A stretch of 64,000 bases of DNA from Gammaproteobacteria bacterium (lineage in GTDB: Bacteria > Pseudomonadota > Gammaproteobacteria > Burkholderiales > Sulfuricellaceae), in assembly GCA_018824405.1 (NCBI GenBank), contig JAHJGO010000006.1:181536-245535 (forward strand), read 5' to 3'. Under the pieces are notes generated by a model. It had not been told where the DNA came from. It ran no database searches and was given only the letters and a program-made list of their open reading frames with translations. Below, in pieces: positions 34,632 to 43,647 of this stretch. Every line of letters starts with the position of its first letter. Position 1 is the stretch's first letter. Both the position numbers and the translations under genes were made by a program.

Positions 34632-35446
34632 AAATCCTCTCTTGGCTTGAACTTCAGGTGCAGCTCGCGGAACTTGCTGAACTGCCCCGGATCGGGGGGA
34701 AGTGGCAATGGCTGCGCCTTGACAATAGCCCGCTCAACCGCGTTGTCATAGGCCCCGGAACCGCTGCTGCGGGTCAATTTCAAATGCAAAACCTCACCAG
34801 TCGGCATCAGCGTCACATCAAACTCCGCCTGGGGATTGCCCGCCAGATCCGGCGGCAGAATGATAAAGCGCTTGATCTTGGCCTGGATGCGCCCGCGGTA
34901 GTCGTCCAGCATTCTCTGTCCCGCAGCGACAGCCTCGGCCTTGCGCGCATTTTCTGCTTCAATCTGGGCCTGCTGCTGACGCAGGGCTTCCTGTTTTTCC
35001 TGCTGCAGCTTTTTGTCCAGTTCCTGCTTGCGCTTCTCTTCTTCCAACTTCTGCTTACGTTTTTCTTCTTCCTGTTTCTGTTTCTCTTTCTGCTGCTTTA
35101 GTTCCTCTTCACGGCGCTTTTTTTTCTCTTCTTCCTTCGCCTTGAGTTCGATATCTGCCTTGAGCTGCTTGGGCTCAGGTTTTGGTTCGGGTGGCGCTGG
35201 TTTGGGCTCGGGCTTAGGTTCCGGTTTAGGTTTAGGTTCCGGCTTTGGCTCGGGCTTGCGTGGTGGCGCTGGTGCCGCAACTTTCGCCGGGGCCGGCACT
35301 TCGCTCCACAGTTCCACCTGAATTCCAGATGGTTCCTGATTCTGCCAGCTCACGCTGAAAATCATCAGCCCCAGAAACAGCACATGCACCAGCAGCGCCA
35401 ATGCGCCCGCTTTCCACTGGCCCGGTTGTTGGCGTTGAAAAACCAC
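34628..35446 (-). CDS. tolA: TolA-family envelope-spanning protein
   Basis: A 272-residue protein with an N-terminal membrane helix (about 12-36), a Pro/Lys/Glu repeat region (about 60-95), and a long Lys/Glu/Gln-rich helical rod (about 95-175). A C-terminal domain ends YDNAVERAIVKAQPLPLPPD. It bridges inner and outer membranes. It starts with a GTG directly after the tolR stop. The low-complexity rod is where spurious ORFs arise. Confidence 0.95.
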   Translation of the reverse strand: MVFQRQQPGQWKAGALALLVHVLFLGLMIFSVSWQNQEPSGIQVELWSEVPAPAKVAAPAPPRKPEPKPEPKPKPEPKPEPKPAPPEPKPEPKQLKADIELKAKEEEKKKRREEELKQQKEKQKQEEEKRKQKLEEEKRKQELDKKLQQEKQEALRQQQAQIEAENARKAEAVAAGQRMLDDYRGRIQAKIKRFIILPPDLAGNPQAEFDVTLMPTGEVLHLKLTRSSGSGAYDNAVERAIVKAQPLPLPPDPGQFSKFRELHLKFKPREDL

Positions 35447-35866
35447 TCACTGGCCCTTTGGTTTGGCCAGCAAGCCGATTTTCTGGACCTGGTTCTGCTG
35501 CAGGATATCCATCACATTCAGGACTTCTTCATAACGTACGTTCTTGTCCGCCGCAATCACCACCGCCTGCTCGGGATTCTTTTCCTGCTTCTCCTTCACT
35601 GCCTGTACCAGATCATCGCGCGTCACTTCCTGTTCCTGCCTGGAGGTTTCACGGTCGCGCAACAACAAGCGCTTGTCCTCCTTGATGGTTATCTCCAGCG
35701 GCGCCACAGGCGGCTTCAGTGCCTGGCCCACCTGCGGCAACTCGATCTGTCCTGGATTGATCAGTGGAGCGGTAATCATGAAAATGATCAGCAGCACCAG
35801 CATTACGTCGATATATGGCACGACGTTGATCTGGTTCATCAGCTTGCGCTGGCGTCGCAGGCTCAT
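35447..35866 (-). CDS. tolR: TolR proton-channel accessory protein
   Basis: A 139-residue TolR/ExbD-family protein with one helix (about 14-38, MNQINVVPYIDVMLVLLIIF) carrying the conserved Asp, and a periplasmic domain with the conserved KTVLVVVAAD-type strand here as NPEQAVVIAADKNVRYEEVL. One-base overlap with tolQ. Confidence 0.96.
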   Translation of the reverse strand: MSLRRQRKLMNQINVVPYIDVMLVLLIIFMITAPLINPGQIELPQVGQALKPPVAPLEITIKEDKRLLLRDRETSRQEQEVTRDDLVQAVKEKQEKNPEQAVVIAADKNVRYEEVLNVMDILQQNQVQKIGLLAKPKGQ

Positions 35867-36537
35867 TATTTGGCCTGCCGCTGCAGAATGTTGGAGAACT
35901 CCTCCATGAAGCTGTCGAAGCGCGTGGCAAGGCGGTCGATCTCCGAACTGTAGCGGTTGTAGGCAATCACTGCCGGGATCGCCGCAAACAGCCCCATGGC
36001 CGTCGCAATCAGCGCTTCCGCAATGCCGGGCGCAACATGCGCCAGCGTCGCCTGCCCCACGCTGGAAAGGCTACGGAAGGCGTTCATGATGCCCCACACG
36101 GTGCCAAACAGGCCGACGTAGGGGCTGACCGAGCCCACTGTGGCAAGAAACGGCAGATGCGCTTCAAGCAGGTCGAGTTCGCGATGGTAAGCCGCACGCA
36201 TGGCACGGCGCGTACTCTCCATCACCAGCGCCACATCCGCACCGGTCTGGCGTCGCAATTTGGAGAATTCCTGGAAGCCGCCTTCGAAAATGCTTTCCAT
36301 TCCGCCCGCATCTCGGCTGTTCACTTTCTGGAACAGGGTTTGCAAATCCAGCCCACTCCAGAAATCGCGTTCGAATTTGTCTGTTGTCTGCTTTGCCTCA
36401 TTGATGGCGAACATTTTCTGGAAGATATACCACCACGAAATCATGGAGGCGACCAGCAGTCCCAGCATGACCAGTTGCACCACCACGCTGGCATTGGTGA
36501 TCAGGGACAGAAAAGAAAGATCTTGATTGACGTTCAC
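35866..36537 (-). CDS. tolQ: TolQ proton-channel protein
   Basis: A 223-residue inner-membrane channel of the Tol-Pal machine. Helix 1 lies about 13-40; helices 2 and 3 contain FLATVGSVSPYVGLFGTVWG and GIAEALIATAMGLFAAIPAV, both typical. The GTG start overlaps the ybgC stop. The complete tolQRAB-pal set follows. Confidence 0.97.
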   Translation of the reverse strand: MNVNQDLSFLSLITNASVVVQLVMLGLLVASMISWWYIFQKMFAINEAKQTTDKFERDFWSGLDLQTLFQKVNSRDAGGMESIFEGGFQEFSKLRRQTGADVALVMESTRRAMRAAYHRELDLLEAHLPFLATVGSVSPYVGLFGTVWGIMNAFRSLSSVGQATLAHVAPGIAEALIATAMGLFAAIPAVIAYNRYSSEIDRLATRFDSFMEEFSNILQRQAK

Positions 36538-37058
36538 GATGACAGTTCCAATTTATTCCTGATGATCTCAGGAATCTCGACAGGTTTGAATGACAGATGG
36601 TTCACACACACAATTTTGACCTGCGCACGTGACAGTATTTCAGCCTTATTGGGCTTGCAAAGCAATTCCTCGTCCCCCTTCTCGCCGGATTGAGCGATTT
36701 CGCCGCCAATCCCGGCGGGGACACCCCTAGCGGGCGCTCCTTTTAGGAGAGGACAGGGGAGAGGGCTGCGCACCACGGTCTGGGAAAACTCGATCCAGCT
36801 GCGTCCGGCTGCATGCACGCTCACCGTGACATTCAGCAGATCATTGAAAACAGCCGGCCTGAGATAGCTGATATGCACGTCACGCACCACGAAAATGACC
36901 CCATAATCGCGTATCAGGTCCGTCTGCTCGAAGCCGTGGACGCGCAGAAATTCAGTACGGGCGCGTTCCATGAACTTGAGGTAATTGGCGTAGTACACCA
37001 CGCCGCCGGAATCGGTGTCCTCGTAATAGACCCGCACCGGCCAGACAAATTCACTCAT
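36534..37058 (-). CDS. ybgC: YbgC acyl-CoA thioesterase with internal palindromic insertion
   Basis: A 174-residue hotdog-fold thioesterase of the tol locus. Active-site Asp lies in [20 protein letters not shown], followed by [11 protein letters not shown]. The usual length is about 134 residues. Here about 41 extra residues (about 98-138, [20 protein letters not shown] and following) sit between [10 protein letters not shown] and [15 protein letters not shown], in frame and with no stop. The matching DNA is palindromic (36672-36722). The start at 37058 lies inside the ruvB end. Fold effects of the insert are unknown. Confidence 0.85.
   Translation of the reverse strand: MSEFVWPVRVYYEDTDSGGVVYYANYLKFMERARTEFLRVHGFEQTDLIRDYGVIFVVRDVHISYLRPAVFNDLLNVTVSVHAAGRSWIEFSQTVVRSPLPCPLLKGAPARGVPAGIGGEIAQSGEKGDEELLCKPNKAEILSRAQVKIVCVNHLSFKPVEIPEIIRNKLELSS
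36645..36767. repeat. In-frame repeat insertion inside ybgC
   Basis: About 123 bases (41 codons) interrupt the conserved YbgC sequence. The core at 36672-36722 is an interrupted palindrome: GTCCCC and GCCGG-ATTG arms pair across a GCGA/TCGC centre, with a 5-6 base bulge on one arm. A second small hairpin, CTCCT/AGGAG, lies at about 36738-36750. This resembles palindromic elements known to insert into reading frames. The boundaries are approximate. Confidence 0.6.
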
Positions 37059-38106
37059 TCCACAGCTCGCCACTACGGCTGCCTTCCGGCCGCTTGAGTC
37101 CAAAATGCTGGTAGGCGCTAGGCGTAGCCACCCGGCCACGCGGCGTGCGCATCAGGTAGCCCTGCTGAATCAGGTAGGGTTCCAGCACGTCCTCGATGGT
37201 GTCGCGCTCCTCGCCAATCGCCGCCGCGAGATTATCCACTCCTACCGGGCCGCCGCCGAATTTCTCCAGCACCGCCAGCAGCAGCACCCGGTCCATCATG
37301 TCGAGACCCAGAGAATCCACGTCCAGCATGGTCAGGGCGGCATCCGCCACTTCCCGGCTGACATGGCCACTGGCCTTCACCTCTGCGAAATCCCGCACCC
37401 GGCGCAGCAGGCGATTGGCAATACGCGGCGTACCGCGCGAACGGCGCGCAATCTCGAACGCGCCCTCATCGGAAAGCTCCACGCTCACCAGCCGCGCCGA
37501 GCGGGTCACGATACGGCGCAATTCCTCGTGGGTATAAAACTCCAGCCGCGCCACGATGCCGAAGCGGTCGCGCAGCGGGTTGGTCAACATCCCGGCACGG
37601 GTGGTCGCCCCCACCAGGGTAAAGGGCGGCAGCTCCAGCTTGACCGAGCGCGCCGCCGGTCCCTCCCCGATCATGATGTCGAGCTGGTAGTCCTCCAGCG
37701 CGGGATAAAGAATCTCCTCCACCACCGGCGAGAGGCGATGGATCTCGTCGATGAACAGCACGTCGTTGGGCTCGAGATTGGTCAAGAGCGCAGCCAGATC
37801 GCCCGGGCGCTCCAGCACCGGGCCGGATGTCGAGCGCAGGTTGACGCCCATTTCGCGCGCGATGATATGCGCCAGAGTGGTCTTACCCAAACCGGGCGGA
37901 CCGAACAGCAGCACGTGATCGAGCGCTTCAGCGCGATTCCGCGCGGCCTGGATGAAAATCTCCAGCTGACCGCGCGCTTTTTCCTGCCCCACGTATTCGT
38001 CCAGCAGCTTTGGGCGCAAGGCGCGCTCCAGCGCCTCTTCCTGCGGGGAAGCATGAGCGGGGGAGATCAGGCGGTTGGCCGCCTTGAGGTTGTCGGTTTC
38101 GATCAT
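37051..38106 (-). CDS. ruvB: Holliday junction helicase motor subunit
   Basis: A 351-residue AAA+ ATPase for branch migration. It has [20 protein letters not shown], the Walker [18 protein letters not shown], Walker [10 protein letters not shown] and the [17 protein letters not shown] sensor segment. The C-terminal winged helix ends [14 protein letters not shown]. Downstream it overlaps ybgC; upstream it is separated from ruvA by a toxin-antitoxin pair. Confidence 0.98.
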   Translation of the reverse strand: MIETDNLKAANRLISPAHASPQEEALERALRPKLLDEYVGQEKARGQLEIFIQAARNRAEALDHVLLFGPPGLGKTTLAHIIAREMGVNLRSTSGPVLERPGDLAALLTNLEPNDVLFIDEIHRLSPVVEEILYPALEDYQLDIMIGEGPAARSVKLELPPFTLVGATTRAGMLTNPLRDRFGIVARLEFYTHEELRRIVTRSARLVSVELSDEGAFEIARRSRGTPRIANRLLRRVRDFAEVKASGHVSREVADAALTMLDVDSLGLDMMDRVLLLAVLEKFGGGPVGVDNLAAAIGEERDTIEDVLEPYLIQQGYLMRTPRGRVATPSAYQHFGLKRPEGSRSGELWNE

Positions 38107-38203
38107 GCGATTACTGTATATTGAGCGCGTCTTTCAACCCACAAACCAATTTTCCCTTTTCTCCATACGTTTTCCAAAGAATTCAACGTCGCGAGCCCAA
38201 GAT

Positions 38204-38503
38204 CTAGGCCGCAAGCAGTTCGCGTGGCTTGACGTTTTTTTCAATTTCCTGACCCACTGCTTCACGCGCTTTTTTGACATCGTAGCTACTTTGCAGGCTC
38301 ATCCAGAAATCGGGAGTGGTGCCGAAGAACCGGGCAAAACGCAAGGCAGTGTCCGCAGTAATCCCGCGCTGTTCCTTGAGGATTGCCGTAACCCGATTGG
38401 CCGGCACATCCAGCGCCTTGGCAAAGGCGTTTGCGGATAGCTTGAGTTCGTCCAGTTCATCCTTGAGAATTTCACCGGGGTGTATGGCGCGCATGCCGTT
38501 CAT
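38204..38503 (-). CDS. higA: HigA-family antitoxin
   Basis: A 99-residue XRE-type antitoxin. The helix-turn-helix (about 15-60) has HPGEILKDELDELKLSANAF, LDVPANRVTAILKEQRGITA and FARFFGTTPDFWMSLQSSYD, typical of HigA. It follows the toxin by 11 bases (toxin-first order). Of three possible ATGs, the one at 38503 has the best AAGGAG spacing (seven bases). Confidence 0.92.
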   Translation of the reverse strand: MNGMRAIHPGEILKDELDELKLSANAFAKALDVPANRVTAILKEQRGITADTALRFARFFGTTPDFWMSLQSSYDVKKAREAVGQEIEKNVKPRELLAA

Positions 38504-38514
38504 GTTCATTCTCC

Positions 38515-38793
38515 TTAGTGGTAATCCACGATTTCCACGTTGTAGGCGTCAGCGTCTTTCCACTCGAAACAGATACGCCATTGTTGATTGACGCGGATAC
38601 TGAACTGCCCGCTACGATTGCCGCTTAAAGCCTCAAAGCGGTTGCTGGGCAAACCCATCAAGTCATGAATGGTTTTTGCGTTGTCGAGAATCTCCAGCCT
38701 TCTTTCGGCTTGCGCCATACAGGCTTCGAATTTCCTGGCACGCTGACCCTGGTATAGCGCTTCCGTATCCTTGCAGCGGAAAGATTTAATCAT
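38515..38793 (-). CDS. higB: HigB-family toxin
   Basis: A 92-residue RelE-superfamily toxin starting MIKSFRCKDTEALYQGQRARKF, with LSGNRSGQFSIRVNQQWRICFEW and YNVEIVDYH. These match the ribosome-dependent HigB mRNA interferases. It lies between ruvA and ruvB, interrupting the usual ruvAB pair. A near-consensus promoter (38799-38827) would start transcription almost at the ATG, so the message may be leaderless. Confidence 0.92.
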   Translation of the reverse strand: MIKSFRCKDTEALYQGQRARKFEACMAQAERRLEILDNAKTIHDLMGLPSNRFEALSGNRSGQFSIRVNQQWRICFEWKDADAYNVEIVDYH

Positions 38794-38798
38794 GACGA

Positions 38799-38827
38799 AA
38801 TATAATAAATTTTACGTTATACGTCAA
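38799..38827 (-). promoter_or_regulatory. Promoter of the higBA pair
   Basis: On the minus strand TTGACG (38827-38822) and TATATT (38804-38799) are exactly 17 bases apart. A short TATAA/TTATA inverted repeat overlaps it and could be the autoregulatory HigA site. Confidence 0.7.
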
Positions 38828-38858
38828 GCATAAAACAACGAATGGCAATTTATTCATT

Positions 38859-39449
38859 TCATGATTTAGACAGCAGTTTCAGCGCCTGGCGAATGCCATC
38901 GGTCACACCGACTTCGACAGCCAGTTGCTTCACCGCCCAGCTCGATTCCTTGTCATTATAGCCCAGCGCCAGGAGTGCATTGAGAATGTCGCTGCTGGCA
39001 GAAACCGGCTTGACCAGCGCACCCAGCAAAGCCGATCCCGCATCTCCCGCGCCAAATTTATCTTTTAGCTCAAGCAGAAGGCGCTCGGCAGTTTTCTTGC
39101 CGATGCCCGGAATCTTGATCAGGCGCCCTGCATCCTGGGTCAGCACAGCATGCGACAACTCGTCCACGGACAGGCCGCTCAAGATGGTCAACGCCAGTTT
39201 GGCGCCCACCCCGTTGACCTTCAGCAACTGGCGGAAGGCCTGACGTTCGGAATCGGAGCCAAAACCATACAACAGGTGCGCATCTTCACGCACAATCAGC
39301 TGGGTGTGAAGCGTGACGCTCTCGCCCAGAGCCGGCAGGTTGTAGAAGGTGCTCATCGGCACATCCACCTCGTAGCCCACGCCCTGCACATCCAGCAGAA
39401 TCTGGGGAGGCGTTTTTTCCAGCAATTTGCCGCTCAATCTTCCGATCAC
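38859..39449 (-). CDS. ruvA: Holliday junction DNA-binding subunit
   Basis: A 196-residue protein that clamps Holliday junctions for RuvB. It opens [20 protein letters not shown], with [18 protein letters not shown] and [19 protein letters not shown] helix-hairpin-helix motifs. The C-terminal RuvB-contacting domain is present ([18 protein letters not shown]). It starts with a GTG overlapping the ruvC stop. Confidence 0.97.
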   Translation of the reverse strand: MIGRLSGKLLEKTPPQILLDVQGVGYEVDVPMSTFYNLPALGESVTLHTQLIVREDAHLLYGFGSDSERQAFRQLLKVNGVGAKLALTILSGLSVDELSHAVLTQDAGRLIKIPGIGKKTAERLLLELKDKFGAGDAGSALLGALVKPVSASSDILNALLALGYNDKESSWAVKQLAVEVGVTDGIRQALKLLSKS

Positions 39450-39967
39450 ACCAGCCTCCCATTTTTGACGCGATACCCTGCCGTTGCCAGCGCGCCCAGT
39501 CCCTGCCCACCGTGGGCATGACAGATGGCGCAGGCCAGCGCATCGGCGGCATCGGCTTGCGGCGTGCCTTCGAGATGCAGCAGGCGGCGCACCATTTCCT
39601 GCACCTGTTCCTTGTCGGCGTGGCCGTTGCCCACCACCGCCTGCTTCACCTGCAGGGCGGTGTATTCCGCCACCGGCAGATCGCGCGCCACCAGCGCGCA
39701 GATCGCCGCGCCGCGAGCCTGGCCCAGCAACAAGGTGGATTGTGGATTGACGTTGACGAACACTTTCTCGATTGCCGCCTGATCCGGCTGGTAAGTGGCG
39801 ATCACCTCGCCGATGGAATCGAGGATGATTTTGAGGCGTTGCGGCAACTCTCCATCCCCGGTTTTGATACAGCCGCTGGCAACATAGTTCAAATGATTGC
39901 CGTCCTTCTCCACGACACCAAAACCGGTGACGCGCAAGCCTGGATCAATACCGAGGATACGGGCCAA
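39446..39967 (-). CDS. ruvC: Holliday junction resolvase
   Basis: A 173-residue endonuclease cutting Holliday junctions. Catalytic acids sit in [28 protein letters not shown] and [14 protein letters not shown]. The frame starts with a TTG directly after the yebC stop, with overlap into ruvA. Confidence 0.97.
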   Translation of the reverse strand: MARILGIDPGLRVTGFGVVEKDGNHLNYVASGCIKTGDGELPQRLKIILDSIGEVIATYQPDQAAIEKVFVNVNPQSTLLLGQARGAAICALVARDLPVAEYTALQVKQAVVGNGHADKEQVQEMVRRLLHLEGTPQADAADALACAICHAHGGQGLGALATAGYRVKNGRLV

Positions 39968-40693
39968 CTAATCCTCGATCACGGCCGAGGTGAAGACTTC
40001 CTGCACGTCGTCCAGCGCGTCCAGCGCGTCCAGCAGCTTTTGCATCTTCACCGCATCGTCGCCGCTAAACACTGTCTCGTTATCCGGCTTCATGGTGACT
40101 TCGGCCACTTCGGCCTTGAGGCCGGCTTTCTCCAGCGCTTCCTTGACCGCGGCGAAGTCGCCCGGCGCGGTGATCACTTCCACGCTATCGTCGTCGTTGC
40201 TGAGCACGTCCTCTGCTCCCGCTTCCAGCGCCGCTTCCATCACCTTGTCCTCATCCGTGCCGGGAGCGAAGATGATCTGGCCGCAGTGCTTGAACATGAA
40301 TGCAACCGAGCCGTCGGTGCCGAGATTGCCGCCATGTTTGGAGAAAGCGTGACGCACGTCAGCCACGGTGCGGGTGCGGTTATCGGTCAGGCAATCGACG
40401 ATAATCGCCGCGCCGTTGATCCCGTAACCTTCATAGCGGATTTCCACATAATCCACCCCTTCCAGTTCGCCCGTGCCCTTCTTGACTGCACGGTCGATGT
40501 TGTCGGCCGGCATGTTGACTTCCTTGGCCTTGTCGATGGCCACGCGCAAGCGCGGGTTGAAGTTGGCATCGCCGCCGCCCATCTTGGCGGCTACCGTGAT
40601 TTCCTTGGACAGGCGCGAAAAAATCTTGCCGCGCTTCTCGTCCTGGCGCCCTTTGCGATGCTGGATATTTGCCCATTTGCTGTGACCGGCCAT
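39968..40693 (-). CDS. yebC: YebC/TACO1-family regulator
   Basis: A 241-residue protein of the YebC/PmpR/TACO1 family. It opens [20 protein letters not shown] and has [35 protein letters not shown] and [17 protein letters not shown]. Family members act as transcription regulators or help ribosomes at proline-rich stretches. It heads the cluster yebC-ruvCA-higBA-ruvB-ybgC-tol-que. Confidence 0.96.
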   Translation of the reverse strand: MAGHSKWANIQHRKGRQDEKRGKIFSRLSKEITVAAKMGGGDANFNPRLRVAIDKAKEVNMPADNIDRAVKKGTGELEGVDYVEIRYEGYGINGAAIIVDCLTDNRTRTVADVRHAFSKHGGNLGTDGSVAFMFKHCGQIIFAPGTDEDKVMEAALEAGAEDVLSNDDDSVEVITAPGDFAAVKEALEKAGLKAEVAEVTMKPDNETVFSGDDAVKMQKLLDALDALDDVQEVFTSAVIED

Positions 40694-40725
40694 AAGGTAT
40701 TCCGTTGTTCTGTTTCAAAAGGTGC

Positions 40726-40737
40726 AATGGTACCATT
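40726..40737. promoter_or_regulatory. 12-bp perfect palindrome in the yebC/yjgR divergent promoter gap
   Basis: AATGGTACCATT is self-complementary and lies between the divergent yebC and HerA-like ATPase genes. It could be an operator, but short palindromes also arise by chance. Confidence 0.3.
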
Positions 40738-40768
40738 TCAGGCATTATTGAAAAAGCCGGAGTAGCTC

Positions 40769-42265
40769 ATGATCACCCCCTCCCTGATCGCAAAAAACGA
40801 TACTCAGGAACTCTTTCTGCTGCCGCAACTGGCCAACCGCCACGGGCTCATTGCCGGGGCCACCGGCACTGGAAAAACGGTGACACTGCAGGTCATGGCG
40901 GAAAACTTCAGCCGTATGGGCGTGCCGGTGTTCATGGCCGACGTCAAGGGCGACCTTTCCGGCATCAGCCAACCCGGCACGGAAAAACCCAGGATCGTCG
41001 AACGCATTGCCAAACTGGGGCTCGGCGATTTTGCCTTTGCCGGCTGCCCGGTCACCTTCTGGGATGTATTCGGCGAACAGGGCCACCCGGTGCGCGCCAC
41101 TATTTCCGAGATGGGACCATTGCTGCTGTCGCGCATGCTCAATCTCAACGACACCCAGGCTGGCGTGCTGACGCTGGTATTCAAGATCGCCGATGACAGC
41201 GGCCTGTTGCTGCTCGACCTCAAGGATCTGCAAACCATGCTGCGCCATGTGGGCGACAACGCCAGGGACTTCACCACCCAGTACGGCAACATCTCCGCCG
41301 CCAGCATCGGCGCCATCCAGCGCGGCCTGATCGCGCTGGAATCCGAAGGCGCCGAAAAACTGTTCGGCGAGCCTGCGCTGAACCTCGATGACCTGATGCA
41401 GTGCGATGCCAGGGGCTTGGGCATGATCAACCTCCTTGCCGCCGACAAACTGATGCAATCGCCCAAAATGTACGCCACCTTCCTTCTGTGGATGCTGTCG
41501 GAACTGTATGAAACTCTGCCGGAAGTGGGCGACGTGGAAAAACCCAAGCTGGTATTCTTTTTCGACGAAGCCCACCTGCTCTTCAACGATGCGCCCCAGG
41601 CGCTGCAGGATAAAATCGAACAGGTCGTCAGACTGATTCGTTCCAAGGGGGTGGGCGTCTATTTCGTCAGCCAGAACCCGCTCGACATTCCTGACAAGGT
41701 GCTGGGCCAGCTCGGCAACCGCGTCCAGCATGCATTGCGCGCCTTCACACCACGCGACCAGAAAGCGGTACGTGCCGCAGCGGAAACTTTCCGCGCCAAT
41801 CCCGGCCTGGACGTGGAAGCCGCCATCACCGAAATGGGCGTGGGCGAAGCCCTGGTCTCCCTGCTCGACGAAAAGGGCCGCCCACATCCGGTGGAGCGCG
41901 CCCTGGTTGTCCCACCGCGCAGCCAGCTCGGCCCTATCACCCCCGAGCAGCGCCAGGCCATCATCAAGCAATCAGTGCTATTCGGCCACTACGAAGCCGA
42001 AGTGGATCGAGAATCCGCCTATGAAAAACTGAAGGAACGGGCGGAACAAGCGCCCTCTTCCGCCCCGACCGGCGAATCCGCAGGCGAAAAATCCTCCAGC
42101 GGCGGCTGGCTGGACAGCATCGGCGACATGCTGGGTGGAGGTGGTCGCCGCCAGGGCGTGGCGGAAGCCGCCATCAAAAGCGCAGCCCGCGCCGTCGGCT
42201 CTCAACTCGGGCGCGAAATCATCCGCGGCGTGCTGGGGTCGATCCTGGGAGGAAAGAAACGTTAG
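40769..42265 (+). CDS. yjgR: HerA-like ATPase, DUF853 (YjgR-type)
   Basis: A 498-residue HerA/FtsK-superfamily ATPase. It has Walker [21 protein letters not shown], Walker [18 protein letters not shown] and [36 protein letters not shown] Gly/Ser/Ala-rich C-terminal region ends in a basic KKR. The family is widespread but its cellular role is not settled. No nuclease (NurA) partner is adjacent, so the archaeal HerA-NurA pathway is not supported here. Confidence 0.9.
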   Translation: MITPSLIAKNDTQELFLLPQLANRHGLIAGATGTGKTVTLQVMAENFSRMGVPVFMADVKGDLSGISQPGTEKPRIVERIAKLGLGDFAFAGCPVTFWDVFGEQGHPVRATISEMGPLLLSRMLNLNDTQAGVLTLVFKIADDSGLLLLDLKDLQTMLRHVGDNARDFTTQYGNISAASIGAIQRGLIALESEGAEKLFGEPALNLDDLMQCDARGLGMINLLAADKLMQSPKMYATFLLWMLSELYETLPEVGDVEKPKLVFFFDEAHLLFNDAPQALQDKIEQVVRLIRSKGVGVYFVSQNPLDIPDKVLGQLGNRVQHALRAFTPRDQKAVRAAAETFRANPGLDVEAAITEMGVGEALVSLLDEKGRPHPVERALVVPPRSQLGPITPEQRQAIIKQSVLFGHYEAEVDRESAYEKLKERAEQAPSSAPTGESAGEKSSSGGWLDSIGDMLGGGGRRQGVAEAAIKSAARAVGSQLGREIIRGVLGSILGGKKR

Positions 42266-42342
42266 GGCTCAACCTGCAAGTACAGTAAAATCTCGCCCTT
42301 TGCCACATTGCTGACATTTGGCAACTTTTCGACAGAGACCCC

Positions 42343-42735
42343 ATGAAATTTATTATCCGATTTTTTTTCAGAACCCTGCGCCTGCTACTGACGCCTTTCA
42401 TGCTGCTGGGGGAGAAGCTGAGCACCCCGAAGGGCATGGAACGTCCAGCTGAAGCGCAACAGCGCGTCGATCAGGAATGCCGCAGTCTGACACTTTACCA
42501 GTTCAGGGCCTGCCCCTTCTGCATGAAGGTGCGCAAGGAAATCAGCCGCCTGTCGCTGAACATCGAACTGCGCGATGCGCAGCACGACCCCGAGCACCGC
42601 GAAGCCTTGCTTCAGGGCGGAGGAAAGATCCAGACCCCATGCCTGAAAATCACCGATGAACAAGGTAATAGCCAGTGGATGTACGAATCTGGCGACATCA
42701 TACAGTACCTGCAGCAGCGATTCGCTCAGTCCTGA
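42343..42735 (+). CDS. Membrane-anchored glutaredoxin-like protein
   Basis: A 130-residue protein with an N-terminal hydrophobic/basic anchor (KFIIRFFFRTLRLLLTPFML). A glutaredoxin/GST-N-like thioredoxin fold follows, with the active-site pair in YQFRACPFCMKVRKEI (CPFC, about residues 57-60) and the cis-Pro element KIQTPCLKI. It ends exactly where convergent hemF ends, with no bases between. A reductant or membrane thiol role is inferred. Confidence 0.88.
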   Translation: MKFIIRFFFRTLRLLLTPFMLLGEKLSTPKGMERPAEAQQRVDQECRSLTLYQFRACPFCMKVRKEISRLSLNIELRDAQHDPEHREALLQGGGKIQTPCLKITDEQGNSQWMYESGDIIQYLQQRFAQS

Positions 42736-43644
42736 TCAGACCCCTAGCCAGTCCCTGCCGATCAGGAAATCGCTGTAAAGCCTGGCTTCCGCACTCCCCA
42801 CCTCGGGCTTCCAGTCGTAGCGCCACTTCACGATTGGCGGCAATGACATCAAAATGGACTCGGTGCGTCCACCGGACTGGAGTCCGAACAGAGTGCCGCG
42901 GTCGAACACCAGGTTGAATTCCACATAGCGCCCGCGCCGGCAGGCCTGAAAATCCCGCTCACGCTCGCCGTAGGGCTGATCCTTGCGCCGTTCCAGGATG
43001 GGGATGTAGGCTGACAGGAAATGATCGCCCACGCTTTGCACCAGGCTGAAGCTGGTGGCAAAATCCTGCTCGTTGAAGTCGTCGAAGAAAATGCCGCCAA
43101 TGCCGCGCGGTTCCTGGCGATGCTTGAGGAAGAAGTATTCGTCGCACCATTTCTTGAAGCGCGGATAATGCGCGCCGCCAAATGGCTGCAGGGCATCGAA
43201 GCAGGTCTGGTGAAAGTGCACGGCGTCTTCCACGTAGCCGTAGTAGGGCGTGAGATCCATGCCACCGCCGAACCACCAAACGGGATCGGCACCTTCCTTC
43301 TGCGCAATGAAACAGCGCACGTTCATGTGCACGGTGGGTGCATGCGGATTGCGGGGATGGAACACCAGCGACACGCCCATGGCCTCGAAACTGCGCCCTG
43401 CCAGTTCGGGACGGTGAGCACTGGCGGAAGGCGGCAGGTTGGGGCCGAAGACATGGGAAAAATTGACCCCGCCGCGTTCCAGCACATTGCCGTTCTCCAA
43501 CACGCAGCTGCTGCCGCCACCGCCTTCCGGACGCACCCACGAATCGCGGTGAAATGATTTTCCGTCCACCTGCTCCAGACGCTCGACGATGGTGTTCTGC
43601 AGCTTGAGTAAATAGCCCCTGACCTGCTGTGTATCCAAAATCAT
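42736..43644 (-). CDS. hemF: Oxygen-dependent coproporphyrinogen III oxidase
   Basis: A 302-residue enzyme converting coproporphyrinogen III to protoporphyrinogen IX with oxygen. It has the [52 protein letters not shown] and [19 protein letters not shown] signatures. The two conserved His segments are intact. An aerobic heme route is indicated. Confidence 0.97.
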   Translation of the reverse strand: MILDTQQVRGYLLKLQNTIVERLEQVDGKSFHRDSWVRPEGGGGSSCVLENGNVLERGGVNFSHVFGPNLPPSASAHRPELAGRSFEAMGVSLVFHPRNPHAPTVHMNVRCFIAQKEGADPVWWFGGGMDLTPYYGYVEDAVHFHQTCFDALQPFGGAHYPRFKKWCDEYFFLKHRQEPRGIGGIFFDDFNEQDFATSFSLVQSVGDHFLSAYIPILERRKDQPYGERERDFQACRRGRYVEFNLVFDRGTLFGLQSGGRTESILMSLPPIVKWRYDWKPEVGSAEARLYSDFLIGRDWLGV

Positions 43645-43647
43645 CCC

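Noticed and set aside
35013..35321. Low-complexity Ser/Gly and Pro/Arg frames on both strands in the TolA region
   Set aside because: They come from the Pro/Lys/Glu repeat coding of TolA read in the wrong frame.
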